Shown here piece after piece: positions 34,131-45,763 of a stretch of DNA of 64,000 bases. How positions within the stretch are numbered: the first letter of the stretch is position 1; each line of letters begins with the position of its first letter. This DNA is from Solen grandis (lineage: Eukaryota > Mollusca > Bivalvia > Adapedonta > Solenidae). Made by a program: the position numbers and the translations under genes. A model generated the notes under the pieces. The model saw only the letters and a program-made list of their open reading frames with translations. It searched no databases and was not told the origin of the DNA. Where the stretch lies: contig CM037785.1 in the NCBI GenBank assembly GCA_021229015.1, positions 3,440,350 to 3,504,349 on the forward strand. The letters are read 5' to 3'.

Positions 34131-35433
34131 CAGTGAAAATGATTTTAATTAGCACAATACTGTGATCAGTGTCTACTTCTTTTTATGTATGTTTGCTTAT
34201 TTTACTTTATAAGGAGATGAAAATGACGTCCGGAGTTTAAGCACGCGTCATTTGAGGGAAACACAAAATGGTATGATTATATATATATATAAACCCATGT
34301 TTATCTATATATCTATAATTACTCAAGAGTTTATTTGCTTTATTGTATACTTTAAAGTATTTAATCCCATCAGGGAGCCTCTCGGGATGACATGCTATTT
34401 TCAGTTCTGGTTTTCACACCTCTGTTACCCATAGGGGATATCACCAAAATATCACAAATCAAGGTACACAAATTTTATGTGGACTACCTCTTGTTGTCAC
34501 TTACGCTGAAAGACAGTAGCCTTCAAAAGACACAAATAACTGTTAAAATTTTAAGGAAAACTAAATTGTTAATTACAAATTAAAAACTTTAAGCTTTGTA
34601 AAAGAATATGATTTTTAAACATATAGATATATAGATATATTTACATTTTAGCATTGCATTGGTATATTACTTTGATGGGAAAAATAAAAAAAAAATGTTG
34701 AGTTGTTGAAAGCAGAGAAGATTATTTGTTACTATTTCACCTTTATTGTTATTCAAAGTGTGAAAAATAAATGCTATTCTGACACAAGGAGATTATATCA
34801 CTATGTTCCAAATCAGAACTGTTCATGAATTATTGCTGTGGTAGATTTTTTTTATTGGGGAAACAATTATCAAGCACTCCAAAAGGAGAGATTGTGTATG
34901 CCAAATTCGAAAGAAGCTTTCATCGCCCTTTTAAGTTAGTAGCAAATCATGAACCCTAACACTAAATAGATGAAATTTAGCAATAAAGCTGCTGAATATG
35001 ACAGTTATATAAATAAATTACCATTCTATATTTCTCCATACATTGTTTTCCAGTGGCTTGTCTAAAGTCCCCCACACAAAAGATGTTGTGTAGCAGTGTA
35101 TAGGTTGAAACCCTTAGGAATGGACATTGAAGTAATACCAGTATGTATCCCCTGTTTGGCCCTAAGCTCACAAGAGTAGTTCATGGTTAGCTCAATGTAA
35201 GGACTTAGAGTGTATCATGTTACTTGTCTTATGGTTTGGTTTTGAATGAGGCAGCTCTGTAACTGAAATAATGTTGATGGGACCTAAAATGCAAGCAAAC
35301 CATCAACTAAAATTTGTTTTCATATCATTAAAGATATCAATTCCTAATACAAAAATGTAAAAAGTAACGTCAGATTGAAGATGAAGAATGTTTCATTATT
35401 CATGGTATTTGTAAATATAATGTATTTTTACAG

Positions 35434-35601
35434 GAGTACTGCTGACCTGGAGGGCTTCCTCCAACACATAATTATGTTCTGTGCCAAACAGTTCTCCTAT
35501 AACCTACCAGTCTACTACATGACAAGGAACCTTCATGCAGCAGTTGACCATAACATGCATACAGACAGTCCTGTTTGTTGAAACAAAGATGGAATTGTTA
35601 G
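35434..35601 (+). pseudogene. second-exon remnant of the same family
   Basis: After the acceptor TGTATTTTTACAG the frame reads STADLEGFLQHIIMFCAKQF, then LPVYYMTRNLHAAVDHNMH, a TGA at 35579-35581, and NKDGIV up to donor TTAG|GTAATT. The order '…Y…R..LAA.DHN.H…(R)P…NKDG' resembles an uncharacterised multicopy family I associate with marine invertebrate genomes. This is a recollection, not a database hit. The stop inside the exon marks it as degraded. Confidence 0.5.
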
Positions 35602-36329
35602 GTAATTTTTTTAAGACTGGCTATAAAAGGATCACTTCTTCACTGTCTGTCATATTTTTTTGTCTCACTTCTTTGTTTTGCAACAGCTCCTGCTGTACCC
35701 ATGTTATTGAAATGAAAAGTCATTGATGGACAGAGAAATTGGCATGCACATGGTCCATAACTCTGGCATCATTTATTTTTCAGTCACTTGCTGTAAGCAG
35801 AGATACACATAGTGATCACTTTACCGCCTTGTATCTTTGTTTTTGTCCCACACATTTTTCTGTGACACATGTGTTCCAGAGATCACTTCTTCAATGTACC
35901 CACTAAGATTTGAAGTGGGGTTAAAAATTGTGCTTTTATTGAACTTTGGTACCCTCTCTGTAAGAGGAACTGGAATTACTGAAGACCAATATGGAGCTAA
36001 AATACCCCCATTTGGAAGAATCTGAGAACACTGCTTCTTGTCTGGTTTGTTCTGAATGCACCTACATCTGTAAAACTATCACTGATTGTTAGGTCATTAC
36101 ATCATCAGTTCAATGAATTCAAAAAAATGTTGTTGATGCAAGATTCCAAAATATTTATGTGCTATGTTACATGAAATCTTTTGCTATATAATACATTTTA
36201 TTGTTTTTACTCCGTTTCTTCTTCTTCTTTTTCTTTCTCGCGGCAGCAACTTTGTACGGGCCATATCTCTTAGGCCGCTCGACTTATCTCTACAAAAATT
36301 CACACACTTATAGTCTTCAATGATTAGTG

Positions 36330-37000
36330 GGGCCTCCCTGATTTTTGAAAATTGAGGGGTCCCTTGGGGTCAGACCCCGCCCCCTCAAAGATGTTTTTTT
36401 GCATAGAAAATGTATTTTGGTTAAATATTTCAAATTTCCAACCCAGAATCATTTTTTTTTTTGTTCCTAAAAATGAGAAGATTGAATAGTACTACTTTGG
36501 TGTCTGCCGAGGTCACCCCAGGGGCAGGCCCCACCCCCTCAAATTTACTTATCACCTTGTATCTCAAAAAACTGTTCAGATCCCCACCCCTAAACCATAT
36601 ATATTCTTGTTCCTCATGATGAGGCAGATTGGCGACCCCCGAGGTCACCCAAGGGCAGGCACCGCCCCCTCAAATTTACTTATGGCCCTTTATCTCAAAA
36701 ACTGTTCAGATCCCCATCCCTAAACCATATATATTCCTGTTCCTCATGATGTGTTGATTGAATAGTACTTCTTTTAAGTTCACATAGATCACCAATGGGT
36801 CAGGCTCCACCCCCTCAATTTTACTTATGACCTTATATCCTTATGACCTTATATCTCAAAAAATGTTCAGATTCCCACCCCTAAACCATATATATTCTTG
36901 TTCATCATGATCAGATGGATTGAATGGTACTTTTTTATGTTCTCATGGGTCACCAAGGGGTTAGGTCCCACCCCCTCACTTTTACTTATGACTGGGTTAT
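36330..37000. repeat. tandem array, unit about 115-150 bp, four to five copies
   Basis: Repeated phrases include 'gaggtcacc', 'ggcaggccccaccccctcaa', 'atttacttatgaccttatat', 'ctcaaaaactgttcagatcc' and 'taaaccatatatattcttgt'. It lies between two exon remnants of the + strand pseudogene. Confidence 0.85.
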
Positions 37001-37079
37001 TTCTTAAACTTTGTTTGGGTAACTTAATAACAGTTCACTGTTACAATTATTATTGTTTAAATTGCTTTATTTCATTCAG

Positions 37080-37231
37080 ATTACAGCATGATGGAACATG
37101 AAAAGTGGAGGATGACGTGTTTACCAAGTAAAGGAAATTATGACAGACAGGGCATTTACAAAGAAAACTGGCAGCAGATAACCGACACTGTCTTTCAGGC
37201 CATCTTACCCCTGTTTCATCAAGACCAATGA
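37080..37231 (+). pseudogene. possible terminal exon of the + strand family copy
   Basis: After acceptor TTATTTCATTCAG one frame is open to a TGA at 37229-37231, giving YSMMEHEKWRMTCLPSKG and QITDTVFQAILPLFHQDQ. This frame is out of phase with the preceding exon remnant by one base. Either a frameshift has accumulated or the exon belongs elsewhere. Confidence 0.4.
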
Positions 37232-38039
37232 AAAATGCACAGAGCAACAGTCAAGATTCAAGTGACACTGTAACAAAAAGCCCTGGTTATTTTGTGCTGT
37301 GTGAACACTTCTGATCTTACAAACAAAGGGGGTTACTCCGACCATATATCCATTTTATGGAGATAACAAGTCCACAACATTTGTCATACAAATAAAAAAA
37401 ATAATGTGTAAATTTTACTTTTTTACTAACTTATAAGATAATTTTGGAAGAATAAGACCTCCACCCTCCCACTAACACTATATTGAGCCAGCTTTCTTGT
37501 ATGTACCAAAGTAACCATTCAGTCTCATATTTGGTATTGTTGAAACTAGAAAACCTCTAATGTTTCTGAATAAGTACATCAGAGATCAAGGTCACAAAGT
37601 CATGTACTTTTATGGGATATGATTGATGGATTCAAGTTTAAAAAAGCAACATAATATTGACCTCATCAATTACTATTCTGGACAAGTCAACATTCCTATG
37701 GAAAATTAAATTTGTAAAACATGCAGTACCTCAAAGGTCAAGGGGTCAGATCCCTTTCTGACATATTATGCAGCATAAGTGTTTTACAAACAAACTGGTT
37801 TGTCAACATTTCTTTCGAGTATTGACTATAAGTGACAAGACAACATTTTAATGGAAAGGTTATTTGTATGTTAGTATTGTCTGATCTGAAAATAAATGAA
37901 GAAAAGAAAAAATAATGTATGTAAAGATTCACATGTTTACATGAAGGGTCTGTTTGTAGTTTACAACCAGGTTTGCATCTCAGCTTATTTTTAGCTTGAC
38001 TATTCGAAGAATATGAGAGCTGTTGTAGTCACCCTTGCA
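37232..38039. other. no gene seen
   Basis: AT-rich non-coding DNA, nothing recognisable on either strand. Confidence 0.5.
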
Positions 38040-39010
38040 ACGGCGTTGGCATTGCAGCTTTTGGTTCAAGTTTTACATGCAAGTTACTATCAACCTTATA
38101 TCTCAATTACCATTTATGGTATTGACTTGAAATTTTATGAATATGTTAAAGGGCATCAGACAGCCAAGGTAGATAACTCTTGATTGAATTTAATTTAAAT
38201 TATGGCCCCTTTTTAACTTAGAAATTTTGGTTAAAGTTTTGCATGCAAGCTACTATCCAGCTTGTATCTCAATAGCCATTCATGGTATTGACTTGAAAGT
38301 TTATGAATATGTTTAGCAGCACCAGAGAACCATGGTAGATAACTCTTGATGGAATATATTACAAATTATGGCCCCTTTTTAACTTGGAAATTTTGATTAA
38401 AGTTTTGCATGCAAGGTACTTTCATGCTTATATCTCAATATCCAGGCATGCATTTGATTTGAAACATCTTTAATACGTTTAGTGGGTATCAAACTATCAT
38501 GGTAGATAACTCTTAATGGAATATATAAGAAGTTATGGCCCCTTTTTTATTTGAAATTTTGGTTTAAGTTTTGCATGCAATGTACTTTCATGTTTATATC
38601 TCAGAGTCCAGGTATGGGATGATTTGAAACATCTTAAATATGTTTAGGGGTATCATGATATCAAGGAAGATAACACTTGATGGAATATATTACAAATTAT
38701 GGCCCCTTTTTAACTTAGAAACTTTGGTTTAAGTTTTGTCCTCAAGCTACTATCCAGCTTATATCTCAGAAATTGTTTATGGTATTGACTAAAAAATTAA
38801 GGAGTATATTCAGTGGCATCAGAAAACCTAGGAGAATAACTCTTGGACTGAATTTTATATAAATTTTGGCCCTTTTCTAATTGTGATACTTGGTTAAAGT
38901 TTTGCATGCACAGTGTTATTATGCTTATGTCTCAGTAACTAGGCATGTGATTGATTTTAGACTTATTTTTAACATATTTAGGGGTATCAAACTATCAAGG
39001 TATATTATTT
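38040..39010. repeat. tandem array, unit about 165 bp, six copies
   Basis: The phrase 'tatggcccctttttaactta' recurs at about 38203, 38368, 38533, 38698 and 38866. It is accompanied by 'aagttttgcatgcaagctac', 'tatctcaatagccattcatg' and 'atggtagataactcttgatg'. Confidence 0.88.
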
Positions 39011-40139
39011 TTGTCTGTAATTATATATAGGGTATGTGAAGGGCAAGTATTGAAATGGATTTCATTTGATTTATCAACAAGCATTTTGAATAGTCGAGCG
39101 TGCTGTCCTCTGACAGCTCTTGTTGTTTTTAGTACCAGCACAATCATTTAAATATAGACAGTATCCTGAAAAAAAGTTAATTGTAACATGTATGTAACAT
39201 GCTTATGGATAGGAAAATAAATGAGGCAGTTAAAAATCTTCAATAATTGTGGTTGAAGAAAACTTTAAGGGTTAGTCTCTGTGACATGAAATTTGCAATG
39301 GATCTAATTAAATGTCATAAATCAGTTGAACTTCTGAACTTTCTTTTTTTTTCTTCAAAAATGGTAAAATCATTTACATAATACAAGTTATGGCTCTGAA
39401 ATTGCTAAAAATCAATGCAGATGCAAGCCTCTACTGACTTGGGAGTAGTTGTGGGCTCTCTTGCTCATAATCTATAAAGGCTTGCATTTTACCACTAACA
39501 TTGATGGACCATGATCACAATTAATGATGGATGGATGGATTACCTTAAAGAATTTTAAAAAAACACATCAATAACCTCGGGTTATCATGAAAAAAGTTTT
39601 GTCAGTCAGGATACAGTTTGTAGATGAAAATGGCACAATACTTATTGGTACATTGTACTCTAATTTATTCCCAAATAAAGAGAAATACTGCATTATAAAA
39701 AAAATTTGAAGAAACTTATAATATCGCCTTATTTCTTTAAAACACTAGTCATTTGAATTGTGTCCCTGTCAACATAAGAGACAAAAATTTTGACAGACCT
39801 TTTAGATAATTGAGTGGAATTTCAATGACTTAAATATTTTTAGAGATGTAAAAATGACATGTCATTAGAAATCCTGAAAAGAAATTTGGATGGATATGAG
39901 CAAATATCTGCCAGCAAAATTATAACCCTCTTGTTTTCATTTTTATTACATGAGAAATATGGATGTGCTGTTAATAAAGCCGAGATTCAATTCTATGTGA
40001 CAGCAATTATTTATGTAAATTTGAATCACTGAGAATTATCTTCAGATGAGTATTTTTTAAAAACTTGAGAACTAAAACATGGGTAAAAGTTGGAAACCCC
40101 TAAAAATCCTGATTTTAGCATTTTCATACACTCGAAGGT
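39011..40139. other. no gene seen
   Basis: AT-rich DNA with a short GATG run near 39525. No recognised coding sequence. Confidence 0.5.
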
Positions 40140-40700
40140 AACTTCAGTTGTTTTATGGTATAGTGCTGGTCAGTCTGTCCATTAGCAACATTGATGTCCG
40201 GTCAATAAATTGATAACTATTTCGTGTGCTGTCTTCATACTTGGTAGAGAGGTTGGTCATAGACAGTTGGTGACCCCTATTGATTTTGAGGTCAAAGGTC
40301 AAGGTCACAATAAGAAAATCCCAAAAAACCTAGGTTTGTGAAATTGGGGGTTCCCGGAGTTTATGACCCCTTTTAATTGTAAAGGTCAAGGCCACAGTGA
40401 CAATCGGTGTAAAATCCTTTCAAATCAAAAACTTGAAGGAATAAGTCTAGGTTTTTGAAACTTGGTAGGGACATCTCCCATGGCCAGTAGACGATTGGTT
40501 TTGAGGTCATAAGGTCTAGGTCACAGTGATACTTATTGTAAAATCCTTATCCAGTCAATAAATTGAGAAGGAATAAGCCTGGTTTAGATGACCTCTATGA
40601 ATTTGCGGTCATAAAGTTGAAGGTCAAGGTCATATTGACACTTAGTATAAAATCTTTGTCTGATCAATAACTTGTTTTTGTTTTCTTTTATATGACTTTT
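40140..40700. repeat. diverged tandem array with 'ggtcaaggtcacagtgacac'
   Basis: Three to four diverged copies with 'aaggtcaaggtcacaatgac', 'ttgtaaaatccttgtccaatcaat', 'aacttgaaggaataagtcta' and 'tgacccctattgattttgag'. This is a common mollusc repeat style. Non-coding. Confidence 0.7.
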
Positions 40701-41159
40701 GATACGCCCAAAGGTAACTTTGCTTGTATTATGGTATGGCGTTTGTCCGTCCGTCAGGGCTTTGCTTAAGTAATAGAGGGCCAGGTAACTGTAAACAGAA
40801 CAAAAGACTTCATTCCGTAACAATTGAATAAGGAACCATGGCCGTCTATACAACAAAAGAAAAATATCAAAAGAATATTGCTCCTTGTTTCCATTCCTTT
40901 GCACATCCATTTATCCAACTTTCTATGTCCGTTAGCTACAGTAGTGTCCGCTCAATAACTAATATAATATTAAAGAAGAAAAAGTTTTTAGTCCCTTTTT
41001 ATTCATTGAGTCTTCTCACATTTTCATTTTGTGCATCTTTCTACAGCACATATGGAGCTTTTAATTTAAATACAGTACATGTAGTTTTGTATAGAATAAG
41101 AAGAATGTCCTGAAATTCAGGAAAGTTCCTGAAAACTATTACCCATGTTAAAACATTTC

Positions 41160-41385
41160 GAGGGATTTCCATGGCTGATGGGTAAAGTCATTGCTATGGG
41201 TTCAAGTCCCATCAAGGTTTGGATGTATCGTGTTCTGAAGCATTTCAGCTGGCTTGCTGCAGGTCAGCAATTAGGTACCACAGCTGCCCTTGTGCATTGT
41301 ATGGTTTTCCACCACATGTAATTAGCTGGGCATCAATATAAGGCTGAAATATTGCTGTAAAGACAGTTAAATTAACAACATGCAA
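41160..41385 (+). mobile_element. SINE with Meta-type core
   Basis: The head has ATGGCTGATGGGTAAAGTC and a B box (GGGTTCAAGTCCC, 41198-41210). The core carries CATTTCAGCTGGCTTGC and AGGTACCACAGCTG. The tail has TAATTAGCTGGGCATCAATA and GGCTGAAATATTGC. Core and tail match the SINE at 14010-14257 in the opposite orientation. Confidence 0.8.
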
Positions 41386-41445
41386 ATTTAAGCATAAGTG
41401 TGTGATATGACCATTCCGAAAAAAACAATAAGATCTAAATAACAT

Positions 41446-43211
41446 TTATGCAAATGTAAATGGGACAAATCCTCGGCACTGTTCATATGGATCTGGAAAT
41501 TTGTCTCTTATTCGCTAGACACAGGAAGGAATCACTCTTGTTTCCGGCACCCAAACAATTGTATGTCCATAAAATAAACTGTTCGTACACTTGATGCCAG
41601 TTAGCCTTCCCCATCTTCAAACAAGAGGACATCTTGTTGGTATTCTTTTGCCAGGGCAAGAACACCTCCATATAGGATGAGCAGATCAAAATTCTGTAAA
41701 GCAAAGATTGTTATGAGAAACAAAAGATATGTCAGTGCTGCAAAGCTTTATTATTGAAAATCATAGATAAAGGCTTTGAGCAGATTTGAAAAAGTCTAGG
41801 CTTATTGGAAACTGAAGGTAAGATAGAATCCATTCAAAGAGGCTTAAGAAATACAAGCGTATCCCTAAAGCCTACTTAATTCCTGCCAAAAGTTATTTCA
41901 ATACTTACAAGTTTATTTACATTGTTTGCAATTTGATGAGGGACGGTTTCCTTTTTCTTTTTATAAATTTTTGGAATAAATGGAGATGTACAGTTCAGAA
42001 CAGGCAGAAGACCATAACTGCTTAATAGCACAAATTTAAAAATGTACCACAAGGATGTTTTATATTGAAAGTCTTAAAAAGCAAGAAAGATACTTGAACC
42101 GAATGTGTGTGGGGAAGAGTCTAGTTTAAGTAAGTCAGCAACATAGCAAATCAGTCATGACTGACCCTCCAAATAAGTAGTCTTTGAATCAAATTTTCTC
42201 CATGTAATATGAGATGTCAATTTAAACCTTGATATATGGTTTGTCTGTTCTAAAGACAGGTATGCAGTTTCCAAACCATCCGTTTTTGTTTGTTTTGTTT
42301 TTTTGTTTTTTTTGTTGTTTTTTTTGATGAGCAAAAGGCTAGGGTGATCTGGATCTTGAAACAATATTAAACAATTTCTGATCTATATAATATTTATTTG
42401 TACTTACTGCCTGCTTTGAGACACAATTTTCCATCAGATTGCATACTTGTTGTGTCAGCATCTCCCGGCAGTGACTACATATACACCAATCTGGCACATT
42501 ACCCCCAGGATGTGGGTGATATCCCCAAGCTGCTGCTGGACGGACCTGATGACATCAAGCATAATACCTGGCTGGTGATCTAGCACATGACAGAGTTTGT
42601 TTCTTACCTCTGCTTCTGTCATATTTGCAACATCATTCTGTAAACAAGTTAATGAAATTTATAAATATCATCTATGACCACGATTAAAAATACATCCCTT
42701 GAACTGATGATTGAGAAAGAGTTTTGAATCTATATCATGATGGTATTGCATACAGTGATTTGTATATATATGCTAAAGAATGTTTCATTATCAACATTTA
42801 AGTTCTTGGAAAAACACATTATTTCAATCAAGTTTCATGAATAATTTCTTCTAAAAAAATATTGTATTGGGGAAAAAAGGTGCATACAGTAATTTGGGGA
42901 AAGAATGTCAGTTTTTGGCTATGGGAAACCACTATAAAGGGTAGTAAATTAACTAAATAAAAATTATTGGCATTGCAAGTAATTAACTATGTTAAATACT
43001 GTTTTCTTCCTTGAAATTATTAAGTTGACAGCTAACTGGACTTTAACTTATTGAGAAAGGGATTATTAGCAATTGTGAGTTCAATCAATACCCACCTTCA
43101 TTTCATTTCTCTGTCTTTGAAAAAAAATTTCATCACTTTTTTTTCCAGCACATCTTTCCCTTTCCACACCGCTCCCTCTCCCTGGTGCTTGATGATCTCG
43201 AGCTGCTCTTT
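41446..43211 (-). pseudogene. P2X7 ballast-domain gene, intron-bearing pseudogene
   Basis: Three exons with consensus borders: 43211-43096, 42637-42408 and 41693-41446. Exon 1 encodes a basic segment ending FFQRQRNEMK. Exon 2 encodes MTEAEVRNKLCHVLDHQPG, then after a frameshift PDWCICSHCREML…ENCVSKQA. Exon 3 gives NFDLLILYGGVLALAKEY, then YEQFILWTYNCLGAGNK, RVIPSCV, a stop, RIRDKFPDPYEQ and GF.PFTFA before TAA. This is the full order of the zinc-binding ballast domain, including the second half that the 18040-18375 ORF lacks. At least three frameshifts and two in-frame stops make it non-functional. A possible 5' exon with ATG at 43706-43708 ends in donor CT|GTAAGT at 43692. Retained introns mean this copy arose by DNA duplication, not retrotransposition. 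Confidence 0.75.
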
Positions 43212-44739
43212 CTGTTAGCAAAAGATTTTTAAATGACTCATTTACATACTGTATAACTTTATACAATTTACTGGGCTAGAATTATTGCTGTAAAAAAACT
43301 CTCTTTACGTGCGAACGACATCGGTTTAAAAGTAGGAAACATTTGTATACTTTCGGTTTGTCGATATCCCGTACCGCCCTACAGAAGCGTGACAACCAGT
43401 ACAAATAATAATAAAAAAAATAATTCAATCAATAAATAAATAAAAAAAAAAAAATTCATGTCGCGCATCGTTCTAAATTTGCATTATAATTGTAATTATA
43501 ATAAATAATGAAAGTTGTAACTTCGTACAGCCGTCTTTGCTTTCACAAAACATAATAAATACGAAACCGTTCGTCTTTCAATTATTGCGTTTAAAGAAAC
43601 TAAACAATTTATCACAAAACACGCATATGCGAATAAAAAAAAAGAAGAAAAGGCGATGAATTAACGATAGAGTTTGATTTAGAATACTTACAGAAGCCTT
43701 GTTGACATTTTTTCGTTTGTGTACAGTTACACCGTTTGCACCGTTAAGGTCATGGGCTAAAAATAGAAGCTGACGCGATATGCCGAAAATTTCCGTTGAA
43801 ATCCGTGTGCGACCGCAATATGTCGAGCAAAACGAAAGTATGGTTTTTAAAATCTCTTTTATGTAATGAAAATGCCAAAATTATGTTGAAGTAATGTACA
43901 CAATGTTTATTTTGAATGCCTTACGGCCATTCTTGGAGAGTTTTATGAACACCTAATTTATACGATATTATCATGTTTCTGAACACTATTATAACTTTAA
44001 TGGGCAAAAGGTATATCTATATTTATACTTAAACTCACGAGTTCCAAAGTTCTTGCTTCCTATCTTATAAATACTGTAATCAAGTTCATGTGCCAATGTT
44101 AGAGAGTATGTAATTAATCATCAATTATATTGACACATATCTCGAATTTTCGGGTAGCTATCGAAATTATTTGAGACGGTACCTAAAAACATAACCGATT
44201 TTAGAGACGACTGGTCTACGTTTCCTACGACTAGAGAGAATAAATTTTCAATGAAGTTAACAAGCCCGACGTAAATAAAGGAAAATATTATTTCTTGTAC
44301 CCTCTGTTAAAGTTGTTCAGTCTTAATGGTCCTAGGTATATGCTTTTATATTATCCTTCCTTTGTTTTTGACATTTATAGCTGGAAATGAAATGAGACAG
44401 TGTCCCATATGTGACACTTCAATCCTTGCTTCTTTTCCAAATTACACTACCACAATAACACGTCATTATGCGATGTTTTAAGGTTGTTGACAGGTTTTTT
44501 GGGTGGTAATCATCGTCTTAATCACCCTTCTTTCTTTCGAGTTTTTTTTTGTTTTTGTTTTTTTTTTAATCCTTTTTTTTTCTTTTTTTTTTTTGTGAAA
44601 CACCACCAAAACAAATTTCACCTAACAAGAATGGCAAAAAAGATACGTAAGAAGACCTATGATGAATCGTTACACTTATTTTGGCATAAGATGTTTGCGA
44701 AACATGAAGTGGAAAAAATCATCAGCAACAAAAGATTTC
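43212..44739. other. AT-rich flank of the ballast pseudogene
   Basis: It contains the possible 5' exon near 43692-43708 and a poly-T/pyrimidine tract at about 44540-44595. A short + strand frame near 44631 (MAKKIRKKTYDESLHLFWHK) looks protein-like but has no recognised family. Confidence 0.4.
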
Positions 44740-44740
44740 C

Positions 44741-44935
44741 TCACGCATGACCACCCCAGTCTTTGTATACTTGCTGTATATATAAGGCACCTGTTTGTAT
44801 GTTACCTCTAGACCTAGCGATTTCTGCCTGTAAAGTATGAATATTTCGTCCACATTTTCTAGTGTCCAAACAGAGCCCTCCACAAAACCCTCCATTTGAG
44901 GATCTCCCGTCACGATACAATGTCTGTGGTACCAA
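44741..44935 (-). CDS. hypothetical ORF, Cys-containing
   Basis: The minus-strand frame contains RSSNGGFCGGLCLDTRKCG, then a helical, charged segment HTLQAEIARSRGNIQTG and IQQVYKDWGGHA before TGA. The composition is protein-like and could be a terminal exon, but I do not recognise the family. The upstream AG (CCACAG) has a weak pyrimidine tract. Confidence 0.3.
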   Translation of the reverse strand: MVPQTLYRDGRSSNGGFCGGLCLDTRKCGRNIHTLQAEIARSRGNIQTGALYIQQVYKDWGGHA

Positions 44936-45763
44936 TCAGTGTTTTCAGCAACATGTACCTGAAAATATTCTAAGTTTAATTAAAAGAGAAATATATGAAG
45001 TACATTTAAAATTTGAATACATGAATGGCATAAACCATGCTAGAGATTATATGTTTAAGTGTCCTTTTAAAGATAAATGATTAAGATATATTTGAAACAA
45101 ATGTTCAATTATTTTGCTAATCTTCTAGTGATTATTAGTAAGGTACGAGAATTAGTAATGGAGTTCAAACTTTCTGTATGGATTATTGTAACACCATCAA
45201 AAGACTGAAACCAGCATATTTACTATTCAATATTATTTACGAGCCACCTTTGCATAAACATACTATTTTCCTCCGCATGGTATAGTGAGAGTTACGCAAC
45301 TTCAAGGAGAAATTAGTTCCTTTGTGCTTTTATGCCACAAACAATTATTGTGTCCCATAAATATTTATTTTTGAAATAGAATTGATTTTTCAACACCTTT
45401 GCTCAATCTCAGCAGACTGTGTTGTAGAGATATGTTTAAACGTTCGATCATTTTCACAAAATATACAGGTTCTTCGGGTTTCAAAGTAGAGAATCAAATG
45501 TTCAGAAAGTAGGTACAATAGTTATGAGTAACTACGTCACACACAACTAAAAACTGCTGTAAATATTTTATTTCTTTATCAATTTAAATGGTAAATAGTA
45601 AAAGCGAAGCGGAAAACGTGCCCTACACATAGGTTCTGTTTTTTGTCAGATGTACAGTTTTCCTAACATTCGGGAAATTTTGTTTGCTAACACTGAAGCA
45701 CATCGCTAAATATGTTTCCCGAATGTTTTGAAAAACTGAAAATCTGACACAATAATCATTAAT

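Noticed and set aside
44484..44750. Phe-rich ORF
   Set aside because: It is generated by poly-T tracts; only the short segment after 44631 looks protein-like.
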